The notes beneath the pieces were generated by a model. It worked only from the letters and a program-made list of their open reading frames with translations. It was not told the DNA's origin and did no database searches. Source: Azotobacter salinestris (GTDB lineage: Bacteria > Pseudomonadota > Gammaproteobacteria > Pseudomonadales > Pseudomonadaceae). From it: a DNA stretch of 64,000 bases. The position numbers and the translations under genes are program-made. The stretch lies in NCBI RefSeq assembly GCF_009363155.1, contig NZ_CP045302.1:1921001-1985000 (forward strand). Direction: 5' to 3'. Positions within the stretch are counted from its first letter, which is position 1. Every line of letters starts with the position of its first letter. This document shows positions 35,144 through 44,768 of this stretch, piece by piece.

Positions 35144-36067
35144 TTACTTGACCAGGGTGCGCCACTCGGAATGGGCGTCGGTCTTGCCGGTGACCAGGTC
35201 GAAGTAGGCGCGCTGCAGCTTCTCGGTGACCGGACCGCGGCGGCCGATGCCGATCTGCCGGCCGTCCACTTCGCGGATCGGCGTGACTTCGGCGGCGGTG
35301 CCGGTGAAGAAGGCCTCGTCGGCGATGTACACCTCGTCGCGGGTGATGCGCTTCTCGACGATCTCGATGCCCATCTCGCGGGCCAGGGTCAGCACGGTGT
35401 TGCGGGTGATGCCGTTCAGGCAGGCGGTGACTTCCGGGGTGTAGATCACGCCGTCCTTGACGATGAAGATGTTCTCCCCCGAACCCTCGGCCACATAGCC
35501 TTCCGGATCGAGCAGCAGGGCCTCGTCGGCGCCGCCGGAGATCGCCTCCTGCAGGGCCAGCATGGAGTTGACGTAGGCGCCGCTGGACTTGGCGCGGGTC
35601 ATGGTGATGTTCACATGGTGGCGGGTGAAGGAGCTGGTGCGGATCTTGATGCCCTGCTCCAGCGCGTCCTCGCCCATGTAGGCGCCCCAGTGCCAGGCGG
35701 CGACGATGACGCGGACCTTCAGGCCGCTGGCGCGCAGACCCATGCCCTCCGAGCCGTAGAAGGCCAGCGGGCGGATGTAGGCACTGTCCAGCTTGTTCTC
35801 GCGCACCGCGGCGCGGGTCGCCTCGTTGATCTCGTCCTTGGTGAAGGGAATCTTCATGCCCATGATGTGCGCCGAATCGAACAGGCGGTCGGTGTGTGCC
35901 TGCAGACGGAAGATCGCCGTGCCCTGCGGGGTGTTGTAGGCACGCACGCCCTCGAACACGCCCATCCCGTAGTGCAGGCTGTGGGTCAGCACATGGGTGG
36001 TCGCATCGCGCCACTGCACCAGTTCGCCGTCGTACCAGATCACACCATCACGGTCGGCCATCGACAT
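35144..36067 (-). CDS. ilvE: Branched-chain amino acid aminotransferase IlvE
   Basis: A 307-residue class IV PLP enzyme performing the last step of isoleucine, leucine and valine synthesis. The Schiff-base lysine is Lys 160 in TMTRAKSSGAYVNS. GYVAEGSGENIFIV and FFTGTAAEVTPI are the usual cofactor and substrate loops. The start MSMADRDGVIWYDGE matches pseudomonad IlvE; six in-frame codons upstream were dropped. It lies between glnE and the waa operon on the same strand, as in P. aeruginosa. Confidence 0.98.
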   Translation of the reverse strand: MSMADRDGVIWYDGELVQWRDATTHVLTHSLHYGMGVFEGVRAYNTPQGTAIFRLQAHTDRLFDSAHIMGMKIPFTKDEINEATRAAVRENKLDSAYIRPLAFYGSEGMGLRASGLKVRVIVAAWHWGAYMGEDALEQGIKIRTSSFTRHHVNITMTRAKSSGAYVNSMLALQEAISGGADEALLLDPEGYVAEGSGENIFIVKDGVIYTPEVTACLNGITRNTVLTLAREMGIEIVEKRITRDEVYIADEAFFTGTAAEVTPIREVDGRQIGIGRRGPVTEKLQRAYFDLVTGKTDAHSEWRTLVK

Positions 36068-36167
36068 AATTAGCCTGCTCCTCAAGAGAATTCGCTACGT
36101 AATACACATCCAGACCGGGCGGCGCCCTTGCGCCACCCCTTTCGGCAGGCCCCCGCAGGCGCCCCGC

Positions 36168-39110
36168 TCAGCTCAACCCCAGCTCCCGCCAGATCCGCAT
36201 GACCGCACGACGTTCGTCCTGGAACTGATCGCCGCCCACCACGCCCGGCTGCTTCTGCAGGGCCAGTCGATGGGCTGCGGCGCGATAGGCCTTGTAGGCC
36301 TCCTGCAGCAGGCGAACCTCGTCGCACGGCAGCAGGCCGGCCTGCGCGAGGCCGTCCAGAATCCTGATGTTGTCGGTGTAGCGCAACAGCTCTGGATGCT
36401 GGTGCGACCAGGCGAGGGCCGCATATTGCACCATAAATTCGATATCGACGATACCGCCGGCATCCTGCTTGAGATTGAAGGGGACCGCCGCCTCGAAGGC
36501 GTTCTCCGCGGTGCCGGCGGCCGTGAGTCCAGTGCCCAGGTTGGCGCGCATCTTCGCGCGCATGTCGCCGACCTCGCGGCGCAGGCCGTCCAGCTCGCGC
36601 GGACGGGCCAGCACCTGGGTGCGCACCTGGGCGAAGTCGGCGGCCAGCCGCGGGCTGCCGACCAGCACCCGGGCACGCACCAGCGCCTGATGCTCCCAGG
36701 TCCAGGCCTCCTGCTCCTGATAGCGCTGGAAGGCGCCGAGCGAACTGACCAGAAGCCCTGCGTTGCCGCTCGGGCGCAGGCGCATGTCCACCTCGTAGAG
36801 TTGCCCGGACGGCGTCTGCGCGGTGAGCAGGTGGACGATGCGCTGGCCCAGGCGGGTGAAGAACTGCGCGCCGTCGATCGGCTTGGCGCCGTCGGTTTCG
36901 GCCTGCGGATCGCCGTCGTGGATGAATACCAGGTCCAGGTCCGAACCGTGGCCCAGCTCGATGCCGCCGACCTTGCCGTAGCCGACGATGATGAAATCCA
37001 GATCGCAGGGGCTGCCGTCGCCGCGCCTGGGGTTGCCATGGCGGGCGACCATCTGCCGCCAGGCGAGGTTCAGCACCTGTTCGAGAATCGCCTCGGCCAG
37101 CCAGGTCAGGTAGTCGCTGACCTTCATCAAGGGCAGGGTGCCGGCGATTTCCGAGGCGGCGACACGCAGCCGGTGGGCCAGCTTGAAATGGCGCAGCGCC
37201 TCCATCTGCTGCTCCAGGTCGTCCTCGGGAATGCGCAGCAGCAGCTCGCGCAGCTCGGCGGCCAGCTCAGCCTCCTGCGGCGGGCTGTACAGGCGCTCCT
37301 CGTTGAGCAACTGGTCGAGCAGCAGGGGGAAGCGGGCGATCTGCTCGGCGATCCAAGGACTGGCCGCACAGAGGACAAGCAGCCGCTGCAGGGCGCCAGG
37401 ATTTTCCGTGAGCAGCACCAGGTAGGCCGAACGTCGCGCCACCGCCTCGACCAGCGGCAGCACCCGCTCCAGCACCAGATCGGGGTCGCCCTGCTCCACC
37501 GCCAGGGCCAGCAGCTGCGGAATGAAGGCATCGAGGCGCTCGCGGCCGAGGCGCTGCATGCTGCGCACCTGAGTGCCGCCGCGCAGCGCCGCGAGGCGCT
37601 GGCAGACCTGCTGCGGATCGGCGAAGCCGGCCTCGGCGAGCTGCCGGCAGGCCGACGCCTCGTCCCCGGCACTCTCCCACAACGGCAGCCACTGGGTGTC
37701 GACCGGCCGCTCCTCGGGCGTCTCGTCCTCGCCGGGGACGGCAATCACCTGGCGGAAGTGCCAGTCGACCCGCTCGCGCCAGTGCGCCAGCCGGCCGAGG
37801 AAGGCCTCCCAGTCGGCGCAGCCGAGCATGCTGGCGACTCGCACCCGGTCGAGCTCGTTGTCGGGGAGCATCTGCGTCTGGCGATCGGCGATGGCCTGCA
37901 GGGCATGCTCGGTGTAGCGCAGGAACTCGTAGCCCTCGCGCAGCTCGGCCACCACCGCCGGCGGCAGGTAGCCCTGCCCCTCGAGGGTTGTCAGCACCTT
38001 CAGCAGCGGCCGCTGCTGCAGGCTACGGTCGCGGCCGCCGTGGATCAGCTGGAACACCTGGGCGATGAACTCCACTTCGCGGATGCCGCCAGCGCCCAGC
38101 TTGACGTTGTCCGCCATGCCCTTGCGGCGCACCTCCTGGCGGATCAGCTGCTTCATATCGCGCAGCGCCTCGATCGCGGAAAAGTCCAGGTAGCGCCGGT
38201 AGACGAACGGCTGCAGCATCTCCAGGAGCAGGCGCCCGGCCTCGCGGTCGCCGCCGACCACGCGCGCCTTGATCATCGCATAGCGCTCCCAGTCGCGCCC
38301 CTGGTCCTGGTAGTACTGCTCCATGGCGCTGAAGCTGTAGACCAGCGGCCCGCTGGAGCCGTAGGGGCGCAGGCGCATGTCGACGCGAAAGGCCTGGCCG
38401 TCCACGGTGATGGCGTCCAGCGCCTTGATCAGCTTCTGGCCGAGGCGGACGAAGAACTCCTGGTTGTCCAGGCTGCGCCGCTCCCCTGCCGTTTCGCCGC
38501 CCTCGGGGTAGGCGAAGATCAGGTCGATGTCCGAGGACAGGTTCAGCTCGCCGGCGCCCAGCTTGCCCATGCCGAGCACCACCAGTTGCTGCGGGCGCCC
38601 GGAGCGACGCCCGATCGGCGTGCCGAACTGCGCGCAGAGCCGCGTGTGCAGCCAGTGGCAGGCCAGGTCGATGCAGACGTCGGCGAGCTCGGAGAGGTCG
38701 CGACAGGTCTCGACCAGATCGGCCTGACGGGTGATGTCGCGCCAGACGATGCGCAGCTGCTGGCGATGGCGGAAGCGCCGCAGCCGCCGGCCCAGCTCCT
38801 CCTCGCCCTCGCAGTCGGCGAGCAGCGCCGCCAGCTCTCCGCGCAGTTCGTCCGGCGCCAGGGAACGCTCGAGGGCGCCGCTGTCGGCCAGCTGCAGGAG
38901 CGTGGCCGGATCGCGCAGTGCCTGTTCGGCAACGAATTCGCTGTTCGCGCAGACCCGTGCGAAGGCCGCACGACGTATCTGCGGCCAGGCGGGAAAGGGC
39001 GTCGCCGGGCTGTCGCCGAGCATGCCGGCGGCCTGCTCGAACGCCTCCAGGGCGCGGTTGGCCAGGGTTTCCAGCGAGGGGGGAAGGGCGATCAGCGTAG
39101 GTAGGCTCAT
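36168..39110 (-). CDS. glnE: Glutamine synthetase adenylyltransferase/deadenylylase GlnE
   Basis: A 980-residue two-domain regulator of glutamine synthetase. The N-terminal deadenylylase carries GMGKLGAGELNLSSDIDLIF and the C-terminal adenylylase carries YGKVGGIELGHGSDLDLVFI, both with the paired acidic residues of the nucleotidyltransferase fold. PII-family proteins control both activities. The start is the second of two Mets, with AGGAC a suitable distance upstream; the first lies at 39116. It diverges from aceE across 217 bases. In a nitrogen-fixing genus this protein would tune ammonia assimilation. Confidence 0.97.
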   Translation of the reverse strand: MSLPTLIALPPSLETLANRALEAFEQAAGMLGDSPATPFPAWPQIRRAAFARVCANSEFVAEQALRDPATLLQLADSGALERSLAPDELRGELAALLADCEGEEELGRRLRRFRHRQQLRIVWRDITRQADLVETCRDLSELADVCIDLACHWLHTRLCAQFGTPIGRRSGRPQQLVVLGMGKLGAGELNLSSDIDLIFAYPEGGETAGERRSLDNQEFFVRLGQKLIKALDAITVDGQAFRVDMRLRPYGSSGPLVYSFSAMEQYYQDQGRDWERYAMIKARVVGGDREAGRLLLEMLQPFVYRRYLDFSAIEALRDMKQLIRQEVRRKGMADNVKLGAGGIREVEFIAQVFQLIHGGRDRSLQQRPLLKVLTTLEGQGYLPPAVVAELREGYEFLRYTEHALQAIADRQTQMLPDNELDRVRVASMLGCADWEAFLGRLAHWRERVDWHFRQVIAVPGEDETPEERPVDTQWLPLWESAGDEASACRQLAEAGFADPQQVCQRLAALRGGTQVRSMQRLGRERLDAFIPQLLALAVEQGDPDLVLERVLPLVEAVARRSAYLVLLTENPGALQRLLVLCAASPWIAEQIARFPLLLDQLLNEERLYSPPQEAELAAELRELLLRIPEDDLEQQMEALRHFKLAHRLRVAASEIAGTLPLMKVSDYLTWLAEAILEQVLNLAWRQMVARHGNPRRGDGSPCDLDFIIVGYGKVGGIELGHGSDLDLVFIHDGDPQAETDGAKPIDGAQFFTRLGQRIVHLLTAQTPSGQLYEVDMRLRPSGNAGLLVSSLGAFQRYQEQEAWTWEHQALVRARVLVGSPRLAADFAQVRTQVLARPRELDGLRREVGDMRAKMRANLGTGLTAAGTAENAFEAAVPFNLKQDAGGIVDIEFMVQYAALAWSHQHPELLRYTDNIRILDGLAQAGLLPCDEVRLLQEAYKAYRAAAHRLALQKQPGVVGGDQFQDERRAVMRIWRELGLS

Positions 39111-39327
39111 GCTCATGTCCTGTATCGGCCAGACTTTCCGCAAGCGGCTGAGTCCGACCCGCGGGGTAATTTTACAAAAATCCGTGGGAGGGGGCTGAAA
39201 GCGCCATTGTTTTGTAGTAAAACTACAAGACAGTCGGATCACCCGCCGACCCCACTAACAACAATCCCGCTGCCGCCCATAAGGCCGGCAGCGCATCCAG
39301 GCTCCCAACTCAGGGAGGCCTTCCGCT
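39111..39327. promoter_or_regulatory. glnE-aceE divergent region with 17-bp palindrome
   Basis: A perfect palindrome TTGTAGT-AAA-ACTACAA lies at 39212-39228, about 100 bases before aceE. Its size and 7-3-7 symmetry suit a GntR/FadR-type repressor dimer, like the PdhR site of E. coli in form but not in sequence. The flanking stretch (39172-39235) is the most AT-rich part of the region. A GGGAGG ribosome binding site precedes aceE. Confidence 0.65.
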
Positions 39328-41997
39328 ATGGAGCAAGACATGCAAGACATGCAAGACCTTGACCCCATCGAGACCCAGGAGTGGCTGGACTCGCTCGAAT
39401 CCGTCCTCGATCAAGAAGGCGAAGACCGCGCCCACTATCTGCTGACCCGGATGGGCGAGCTGGCCACCCGCACGGGCGCCCAACTGCCTTACGCGATCAC
39501 GACGCCCTATCGCAACACCATTCCGGTTACCCATGAAGCGCCCATGCCCGGCGACCTGTTCATGGAGCGCCGCATCCGCTCCCTGGTGCGCTGGAACGCG
39601 CTGGCCACGGTCATGCGGGCGAACAAGAAGGACCCGGACCTGGGCGGCCACATCTCCACCTTCGCCTCCAGCGCCACCCTCTACGATATCGGTTTCAACT
39701 ATTTCTTTCAGGCGCCGACCGCCGAACATGGTGGCGATCTGATCTATTTCCAGGGCCACGCCTCTCCCGGCGTCTACGCCCGCGCCTTCCTCGAAGGCCG
39801 CCTCAGCGAGGCACAGCTGGAAAACTACCGGCAGGAAGTCGACGGCAATGGCCTGTCCTCCTACCCGCACCCGCACCTGATGCCGGACTTCTGGCAGTTC
39901 CCCACCGTCTCCATGGGCCTGGGCCCGATCCAGGCGATCTACCAGGCGCGCTTCATGAAGTACCTGGAAGACCGTGGCTTCATCGCCCCCGGCAAGCAGA
40001 AGGTCTGGTGCTTCATGGGCGACGGCGAGTGCGACGAACCGGAATCCCTCGGCGCCATCGCCCTGGCCGGCCGCGAGAAGCTGGACAACCTGATCTTCGT
40101 CATCAACTGCAACCTGCAGCGCCTCGACGGCCCGGTACGCGGCAACGGCAAGATCATCCAGGAACTCGAAGGCGTGTTCCGCGGCGCCCAGTGGAACGTC
40201 AACAAGGTGGTCTGGGGCCGCTTCTGGGACCCGCTGTTCGCCAAGGACCATGCCGGCCTGCTGCAGCAGCGCATGGACGAGGTGGTCGACGGCGACTACC
40301 AGAACTACAAGGCCAAAGACGGCGCCTTCGTGCGCAAGCATTTCTTCGGCGCGCGCCCCGAGCTGCTGGAGATGGTCAAGGACATGTCCGACGAGGACAT
40401 CTGGAAGCTCAACCGTGGCGGCCACGACCCCTACAAGGTCTATGCCGCCTATCACCAGGCGGTCAACCACAAGGGCCAGCCGAGCGTGATCCTCGCCAAG
40501 ACCATCAAGGGCTACGGCACCGGTGCCGGCGAGGCGAAGAACATCGCCCACAACGTGAAGAAGGTCGATGTCGAGAGCCTCAAGCTGTTCCGCGACAAGT
40601 TCGACATCCCGCTGAAGGATGAGGAGCTGGAAAGCCTGCCGTTCTACCGGCCGGACGAGAACAGCCCGGAAATGAAGTACCTGTGCAGCCGCCGCGAGGC
40701 CCTGGGCGGCTTCGTGCCGCAGCGCCGCAACAAGAGCATCAGCATCCCGACCCCGCCGCTGGACACCCTCAAGGCGATCCTCGACGGCACCGGCGACCGC
40801 GAAATCTCCACCACCATGGCCTTCGTGCGGATCCTCGCGCAACTGGTCAAGGACAAGGAGCTGGGCTCGCGCATCGTGCCGATCATCCCCGACGAGGCGC
40901 GCACCTTCGGCATGGAGGGCATGTTCCGCCAGCTCGGCATCTACTCCTCGGTCGGCCAGCTCTACGAGCCGGTGGACAAGGACCAGGTGATGTTCTACCG
41001 CGAGGACAAGAAGGGCCAGATCCTCGAGGAAGGCATCAACGAGGCCGGCGCCATGTCCAGCTGGATCGCCGCGGCGACCTCGTACAGCAACCACAACCAG
41101 CCGATGCTGCCGTTCTACGTCTACTACTCGATGTTCGGCTTCCAGCGCATCGGCGACCTGGCCTGGGCGGCCGGCGACAGCCAGGCGCGCGGCTTCCTGG
41201 TCGGCGGCACCGCCGGACGCACCACGCTCAACGGCGAAGGCCTGCAGCACGAGGACGGTCACAGCCACATCCTCGCCTCGACCATCCCCAACTGCCGCAG
41301 CTACGATCCGACCTATGCCTACGAGATGGCGGTGATCATCCGCGAAGGCATCCGTCAGATGACCGAGGAGCAGCAGAACGTCTTCTTCTACCTCACCGCG
41401 ATGAACGAGGCCTACGCCCAGCCGGCCATGCCGGAAGGCGTCGAGGAAGGCATCGTCAAGGGCATGTACCTGCTCGAGGAGGACAAGCGCGACGCCGCGC
41501 ACCACGTCCAGCTGCTCGGCTGCGGCACCATCCTGCGCGAAGTGCGCGAGGCGGCGAAGATCCTCCGCGAGGACTACAACATCGCCGCCGACGTGTGGAG
41601 CGTGACCAGCTTCAACGAGCTGCGCCGCAACGGCCTGGCCGTCGAGCGCCACAACCGCCTGCACCCGGAACAGAAGCCGGAGCTGAGCTACGTCGAGCAG
41701 TGCCTGAACGGCCGCAAGGGTCCGGTGGTGGCTTCCACCGACTACATGAAGCTGTTCGCCGACCAGATCCGCCAGTGGGTCCCGAGCCGCGAATACAAGG
41801 TGCTCGGCACCGATGGCTTCGGCCGCAGCGACACCCGCAAGAAGCTGCGTCATTTCTTCGAGGTGGATCGCTACTGGGTCGTGCTGGCCGCGCTGGAAGC
41901 GCTGGCCGATCGCGGCGACATCGAACCCAAGGTGGTGGCCGAGGCCATCGCCAAGTTCGGCATCGACCCCGACAAGCGCAACCCCCTGGACTGCTGA
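39328..41997 (+). CDS. aceE: Pyruvate dehydrogenase E1 component, homodimeric type
   Basis: An 889-residue thiamine-diphosphate enzyme that decarboxylates pyruvate and reductively acetylates the lipoyl groups of E2. The TPP motif is in GDGECDEPES, followed about thirty residues later by INCNLQRLDGPV. The active-site segments GHISTFASSATLYD and TNLNGEGLQH-type TTLNGEGLQHEDGHSH are present. GGGAGG lies about nine bases before the ATG. The N-terminus repeats MQD (from GACATGCAA units), so Mets at codons 5 or 8 are alternative starts. aceF follows after 11 bases. Confidence 0.98.
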   Translation: MEQDMQDMQDLDPIETQEWLDSLESVLDQEGEDRAHYLLTRMGELATRTGAQLPYAITTPYRNTIPVTHEAPMPGDLFMERRIRSLVRWNALATVMRANKKDPDLGGHISTFASSATLYDIGFNYFFQAPTAEHGGDLIYFQGHASPGVYARAFLEGRLSEAQLENYRQEVDGNGLSSYPHPHLMPDFWQFPTVSMGLGPIQAIYQARFMKYLEDRGFIAPGKQKVWCFMGDGECDEPESLGAIALAGREKLDNLIFVINCNLQRLDGPVRGNGKIIQELEGVFRGAQWNVNKVVWGRFWDPLFAKDHAGLLQQRMDEVVDGDYQNYKAKDGAFVRKHFFGARPELLEMVKDMSDEDIWKLNRGGHDPYKVYAAYHQAVNHKGQPSVILAKTIKGYGTGAGEAKNIAHNVKKVDVESLKLFRDKFDIPLKDEELESLPFYRPDENSPEMKYLCSRREALGGFVPQRRNKSISIPTPPLDTLKAILDGTGDREISTTMAFVRILAQLVKDKELGSRIVPIIPDEARTFGMEGMFRQLGIYSSVGQLYEPVDKDQVMFYREDKKGQILEEGINEAGAMSSWIAAATSYSNHNQPMLPFYVYYSMFGFQRIGDLAWAAGDSQARGFLVGGTAGRTTLNGEGLQHEDGHSHILASTIPNCRSYDPTYAYEMAVIIREGIRQMTEEQQNVFFYLTAMNEAYAQPAMPEGVEEGIVKGMYLLEEDKRDAAHHVQLLGCGTILREVREAAKILREDYNIAADVWSVTSFNELRRNGLAVERHNRLHPEQKPELSYVEQCLNGRKGPVVASTDYMKLFADQIRQWVPSREYKVLGTDGFGRSDTRKKLRHFFEVDRYWVVLAALEALADRGDIEPKVVAEAIAKFGIDPDKRNPLDC

Positions 41998-42008
41998 GGA
42001 GAGCCATC

Positions 42009-43943
42009 GTGAGCGAAATCATCCGCGTACCCGATATCGGCGGCGATGGGGAAGTCATCGAGCTGCTGGTCAAGACCGGCGACCTCATCGAGGTCGAGCA
42101 GGGGCTGGTGGTGCTGGAGTCCGCCAAGGCCAGCATGGAAGTTCCCAGCCCCAAGGCCGGGGTGGTCAAGAGCGTGAGTGTCAAGCTGGGCGACAAGCTC
42201 AAGGAAGGCGACGCGATCATCGAGCTGGAGCCTGCCGCCGGTGCCGCGGCGAAGCCGGCTGAAGCGGCGGCCGTGCCCGCCGCGCCGACCCAGGCCGTCG
42301 ACGAGGCCGAGGCGCCCTCTCCCGGCGCCTCCGCCGGAGCCCCGGCCGCTCCCGCCGCTGCCGAAGCCGTGACCCAGGAAATCCGGGTTCCCGACATCGG
42401 CTCGGCCGGCAAGGCGCGGGTCATCGAGGTGCTGGTCAAGGCCGGCGACCAGGTCCAGGCCGAGCAGTCGCTGATCGTGCTGGAGTCGGACAAGGCCAGC
42501 ATGGAGATCCCCTCCCCGGCCGCCGGCGTGGTGGAGAGCGTCGCCATCGCCCTGAACGCCGAGGTCGGCACCGGCGATCTGATCCTCACCCTGCGCACCA
42601 CCGGCGGCGCCCCGGCCCAGCCCGCAGCCTCCGCCCCGGCGGCAGCGAGTGCGGCGCCCGCTCCGGCGGCTCCGGCCGCTGCCGGTCCCCAGGAGGTCAA
42701 GGTCCCGGACATCGGCTCGGCCGGCAAGGCGCGCGTCATCGAAGTGCTGGTCAAGGCCGGCGACCAGGTCCAGGCCGAGCAGTCGCTGATCGTGCTGGAG
42801 TCGGACAAGGCCAGCATGGAGATTCCCTCCCCGGCCGCCGGCGTGGTGGAAAGCATCGCCGTCCAGCTGAACGCCGAGGTCGGCACCGGTGATCCGATCC
42901 TCACCCTGCGCGTCGCCGGTGCTGCGCCGGCCCCCGCGCCTGCAGCAGCCCCGGCCAAGCCGGCCGCCGCTGCGGCCGCTCCGGCGGCAGCTGCCCCGGC
43001 TCCGGTCGGCGCGCCGACCCGCAACGGCGCCAAGGTGCATGCCGGTCCCGCCGTGCGCCAGCTGGCTCGCGAGTTCGGCGTCGAACTGGGGGCGATCAAC
43101 GGCACCGGTCCGCGCGGGCGCATCCTCAAGGAGGACGTGCAGGCCTACGTCAAGGCGATGATGCAGAAGGCCAAGGAGGCGCCGGCTGCCGGCGCGGCCG
43201 GTGGCGCGGGCATCCCGCCGATTCCAGCGGTCGACTTCGCCAAGTACGGCGAAGTGGAAGAGGTGGCGATGAGCCGCCTGATGCAGATCGGCGCCACCAA
43301 CCTGCACCGCAGCTGGCTGAACGTGCCGCACGTGACCCAGTTCGACTCGGCCGACATCACCGACCTGGAAGCCTTCCGCGTCGCGCAGAAGGCCGTCGCC
43401 GAGAAGGCCGGGGTCAAGCTGACCGTGCTGCCGCTGCTGCTCAAGGCCTGCGCCTACCTGCTCAGGGAGCTGCCGGAGTTCAACAGCTCCCTAGCGCCCA
43501 ACGGCCAGGCGGTGATCCGCAAGAAGTACGTGCACATCGGCTTCGCCGTGGACACTCCGGACGGCCTGCTGGTGCCGGTGATCCGCAACGTCGACCAGAA
43601 GAGCCTGCTGCAGCTGGCTGCCGAGGCCGCCGAACTGGCGGAGAAGGCGCGCACCAAGAAGCTCGGCGCCGACGCCATGCAGGGTGCCTGCTTCACCATC
43701 TCCAGTCTCGGCCACATCGGCGGCACCGGCTTCACGCCGATCGTCAACGCACCGGAAGTGGCGATCCTCGGCGTGTCCAAGGCCAGCATGCAGCCGGTGT
43801 GGGACGGCAAGGCCTTCCAGCCGCGCCTGATGCTGCCGCTGTCGCTGTCCTACGACCACCGGGTGATCAACGGCGCCGCCGCGGCGCGCTTCACCAAACG
43901 TCTCGGCGACGTGTTGGCGGATATCCGTTCGATGCTGCTGTGA
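42009..43943 (+). CDS. aceF: Dihydrolipoyl acetyltransferase E2 of pyruvate dehydrogenase
   Basis: A 644-residue E2 core protein that carries acetyl groups from E1 to CoA. Three lipoyl domains hold the lipoylated lysines 40, 162 and 267 (LESAKASME, then LESDKASME twice), joined by Ala/Pro-rich flexible linkers. The subunit-binding domain (GPAVRQLAREFGVEL) and the catalytic domain follow, with His 617 in SYDHRVING. GTG start after AGGAGAG. No E3 gene follows, so lipoamide dehydrogenase must come from elsewhere. The sequence closely resembles the well-studied A. vinelandii E2 from memory. Confidence 0.98.
   Translation: MSEIIRVPDIGGDGEVIELLVKTGDLIEVEQGLVVLESAKASMEVPSPKAGVVKSVSVKLGDKLKEGDAIIELEPAAGAAAKPAEAAAVPAAPTQAVDEAEAPSPGASAGAPAAPAAAEAVTQEIRVPDIGSAGKARVIEVLVKAGDQVQAEQSLIVLESDKASMEIPSPAAGVVESVAIALNAEVGTGDLILTLRTTGGAPAQPAASAPAAASAAPAPAAPAAAGPQEVKVPDIGSAGKARVIEVLVKAGDQVQAEQSLIVLESDKASMEIPSPAAGVVESIAVQLNAEVGTGDPILTLRVAGAAPAPAPAAAPAKPAAAAAAPAAAAPAPVGAPTRNGAKVHAGPAVRQLAREFGVELGAINGTGPRGRILKEDVQAYVKAMMQKAKEAPAAGAAGGAGIPPIPAVDFAKYGEVEEVAMSRLMQIGATNLHRSWLNVPHVTQFDSADITDLEAFRVAQKAVAEKAGVKLTVLPLLLKACAYLLRELPEFNSSLAPNGQAVIRKKYVHIGFAVDTPDGLLVPVIRNVDQKSLLQLAAEAAELAEKARTKKLGADAMQGACFTISSLGHIGGTGFTPIVNAPEVAILGVSKASMQPVWDGKAFQPRLMLPLSLSYDHRVINGAAAARFTKRLGDVLADIRSMLL
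42384..42912 (+). repeat. Internal direct repeat encoding lipoyl domains 2 and 3 of AceF
   Basis: The segments at about 42384-42597 and 42699-42912 are near-identical at 315-base spacing. Both encode the same run from VPDIGSAGKARVIEVLVKAG to GTGD with only a few substitutions. The first lipoyl domain is clearly more diverged, so the last duplication is recent or the two copies are kept alike by gene conversion. Confidence 0.85.
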
Positions 43944-43985
43944 ACTTCCCTTGAAGAGCGAACCCGCTACGCTCTTTGACCTTCG

Positions 43986-44012
43986 GCCCCGCCCTCGTGG
44001 CGGGGCTTTTTT
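43986..44012 (+). terminator. Rho-independent terminator of aceEF
   Basis: Perfect 8-bp stem GCCCCGCC/GGCGGGGC with a 5-base loop, followed by T6, 42 bases after the aceF stop. It ends the aceEF transcript before msrA. Confidence 0.93.
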
Positions 44013-44117
44013 ATGTCCGCGCGGCCAGGGTCGGTCGACCTTTTGACGTGAACCTACTCCAAAACGCCAACAGCCCCTAGGATAGATGACGCCTCGTCGA
44101 TCCCCAGGAGAACTCCC

Positions 44118-44768
44118 ATGGTGCTGCGCTCGCAGATTCTCGCCCACAAGCTGGCCCTGCCCGACCCCGCCCAGGCGCTGCCCGGACGCGCCGAGGCCAT
44201 GCCGGTGCCGGCGGCCCACTACGTCAACGGCCACCCCCTGAAACCGCCCTTCCCGGCCGGGCTGCAGCAGGCCGTGTTCGGCCTCGGCTGCTTCTGGGGC
44301 GCCGAGCGGCGCTTCTGGCAGCAGCCCGGCGTGTGGAGCACGGCGGCGGGCTACGCCGGCGGCTTCACGCCGAATCCGACCTACGAGGAGGTCTGCTCCG
44401 GCCTGACCGGGCACGCCGAAGTGGTGCTGGTGGTGTTCGATCCGCAGGAAACCGACTACCAGACGCTGCTGAAGACCTTCTGGGAAATCCACAATCCGAC
44501 CCAAGGCATGCGCCAGGGCAACGACATCGGCACCCAGTACCGCTCGGCCATCTACTGCTTCGACGCCGCCCAGCGCGCCGCCGCCGAGGCCAGCCGGGAG
44601 CGCTTCCAGGCGGAGCTGGCGAGGGCCGGCTACGGCCCGGTCACCACGGAAATCGCCGACGCCCCGCCGTTCTACTACGCCGAGGAGTATCACCAGCAGT
44701 ACCTGGCGAAGAACCCCGGCGGCTACTGCGGGCTGGGCAGCACCGGTGTCTGCCTGCCGCCGGCCTGA
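44118..44768 (+). CDS. msrA: Peptide methionine sulfoxide reductase MsrA
   Basis: A 216-residue enzyme reducing the S form of methionine sulfoxide. The catalytic Cys 58 lies in [13 protein letters not shown], and the C-terminal recycling cysteines 204 and 212 lie in [12 protein letters not shown]. The N-terminal extension of about 45 residues matches the longer proteobacterial form. AGGAG precedes the ATG. Its stop touches the stop of the convergent rlmJ gene with no gap. Confidence 0.96.
   Translation: MVLRSQILAHKLALPDPAQALPGRAEAMPVPAAHYVNGHPLKPPFPAGLQQAVFGLGCFWGAERRFWQQPGVWSTAAGYAGGFTPNPTYEEVCSGLTGHAEVVLVVFDPQETDYQTLLKTFWEIHNPTQGMRQGNDIGTQYRSAIYCFDAAQRAAAEASRERFQAELARAGYGPVTTEIADAPPFYYAEEYHQQYLAKNPGGYCGLGSTGVCLPPA

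Noticed and set aside
35997-39104. Open frame of over 1,000 codons antisense to glnE
   Set aside because: Low-complexity Leu/Gln/His/Ala composition is typical of antisense frames in high-G+C genes. glnE is unmistakable on the other strand.
39310-41853. Long open frame antisense to aceE
   Set aside because: No recognisable protein; aceE is certain.
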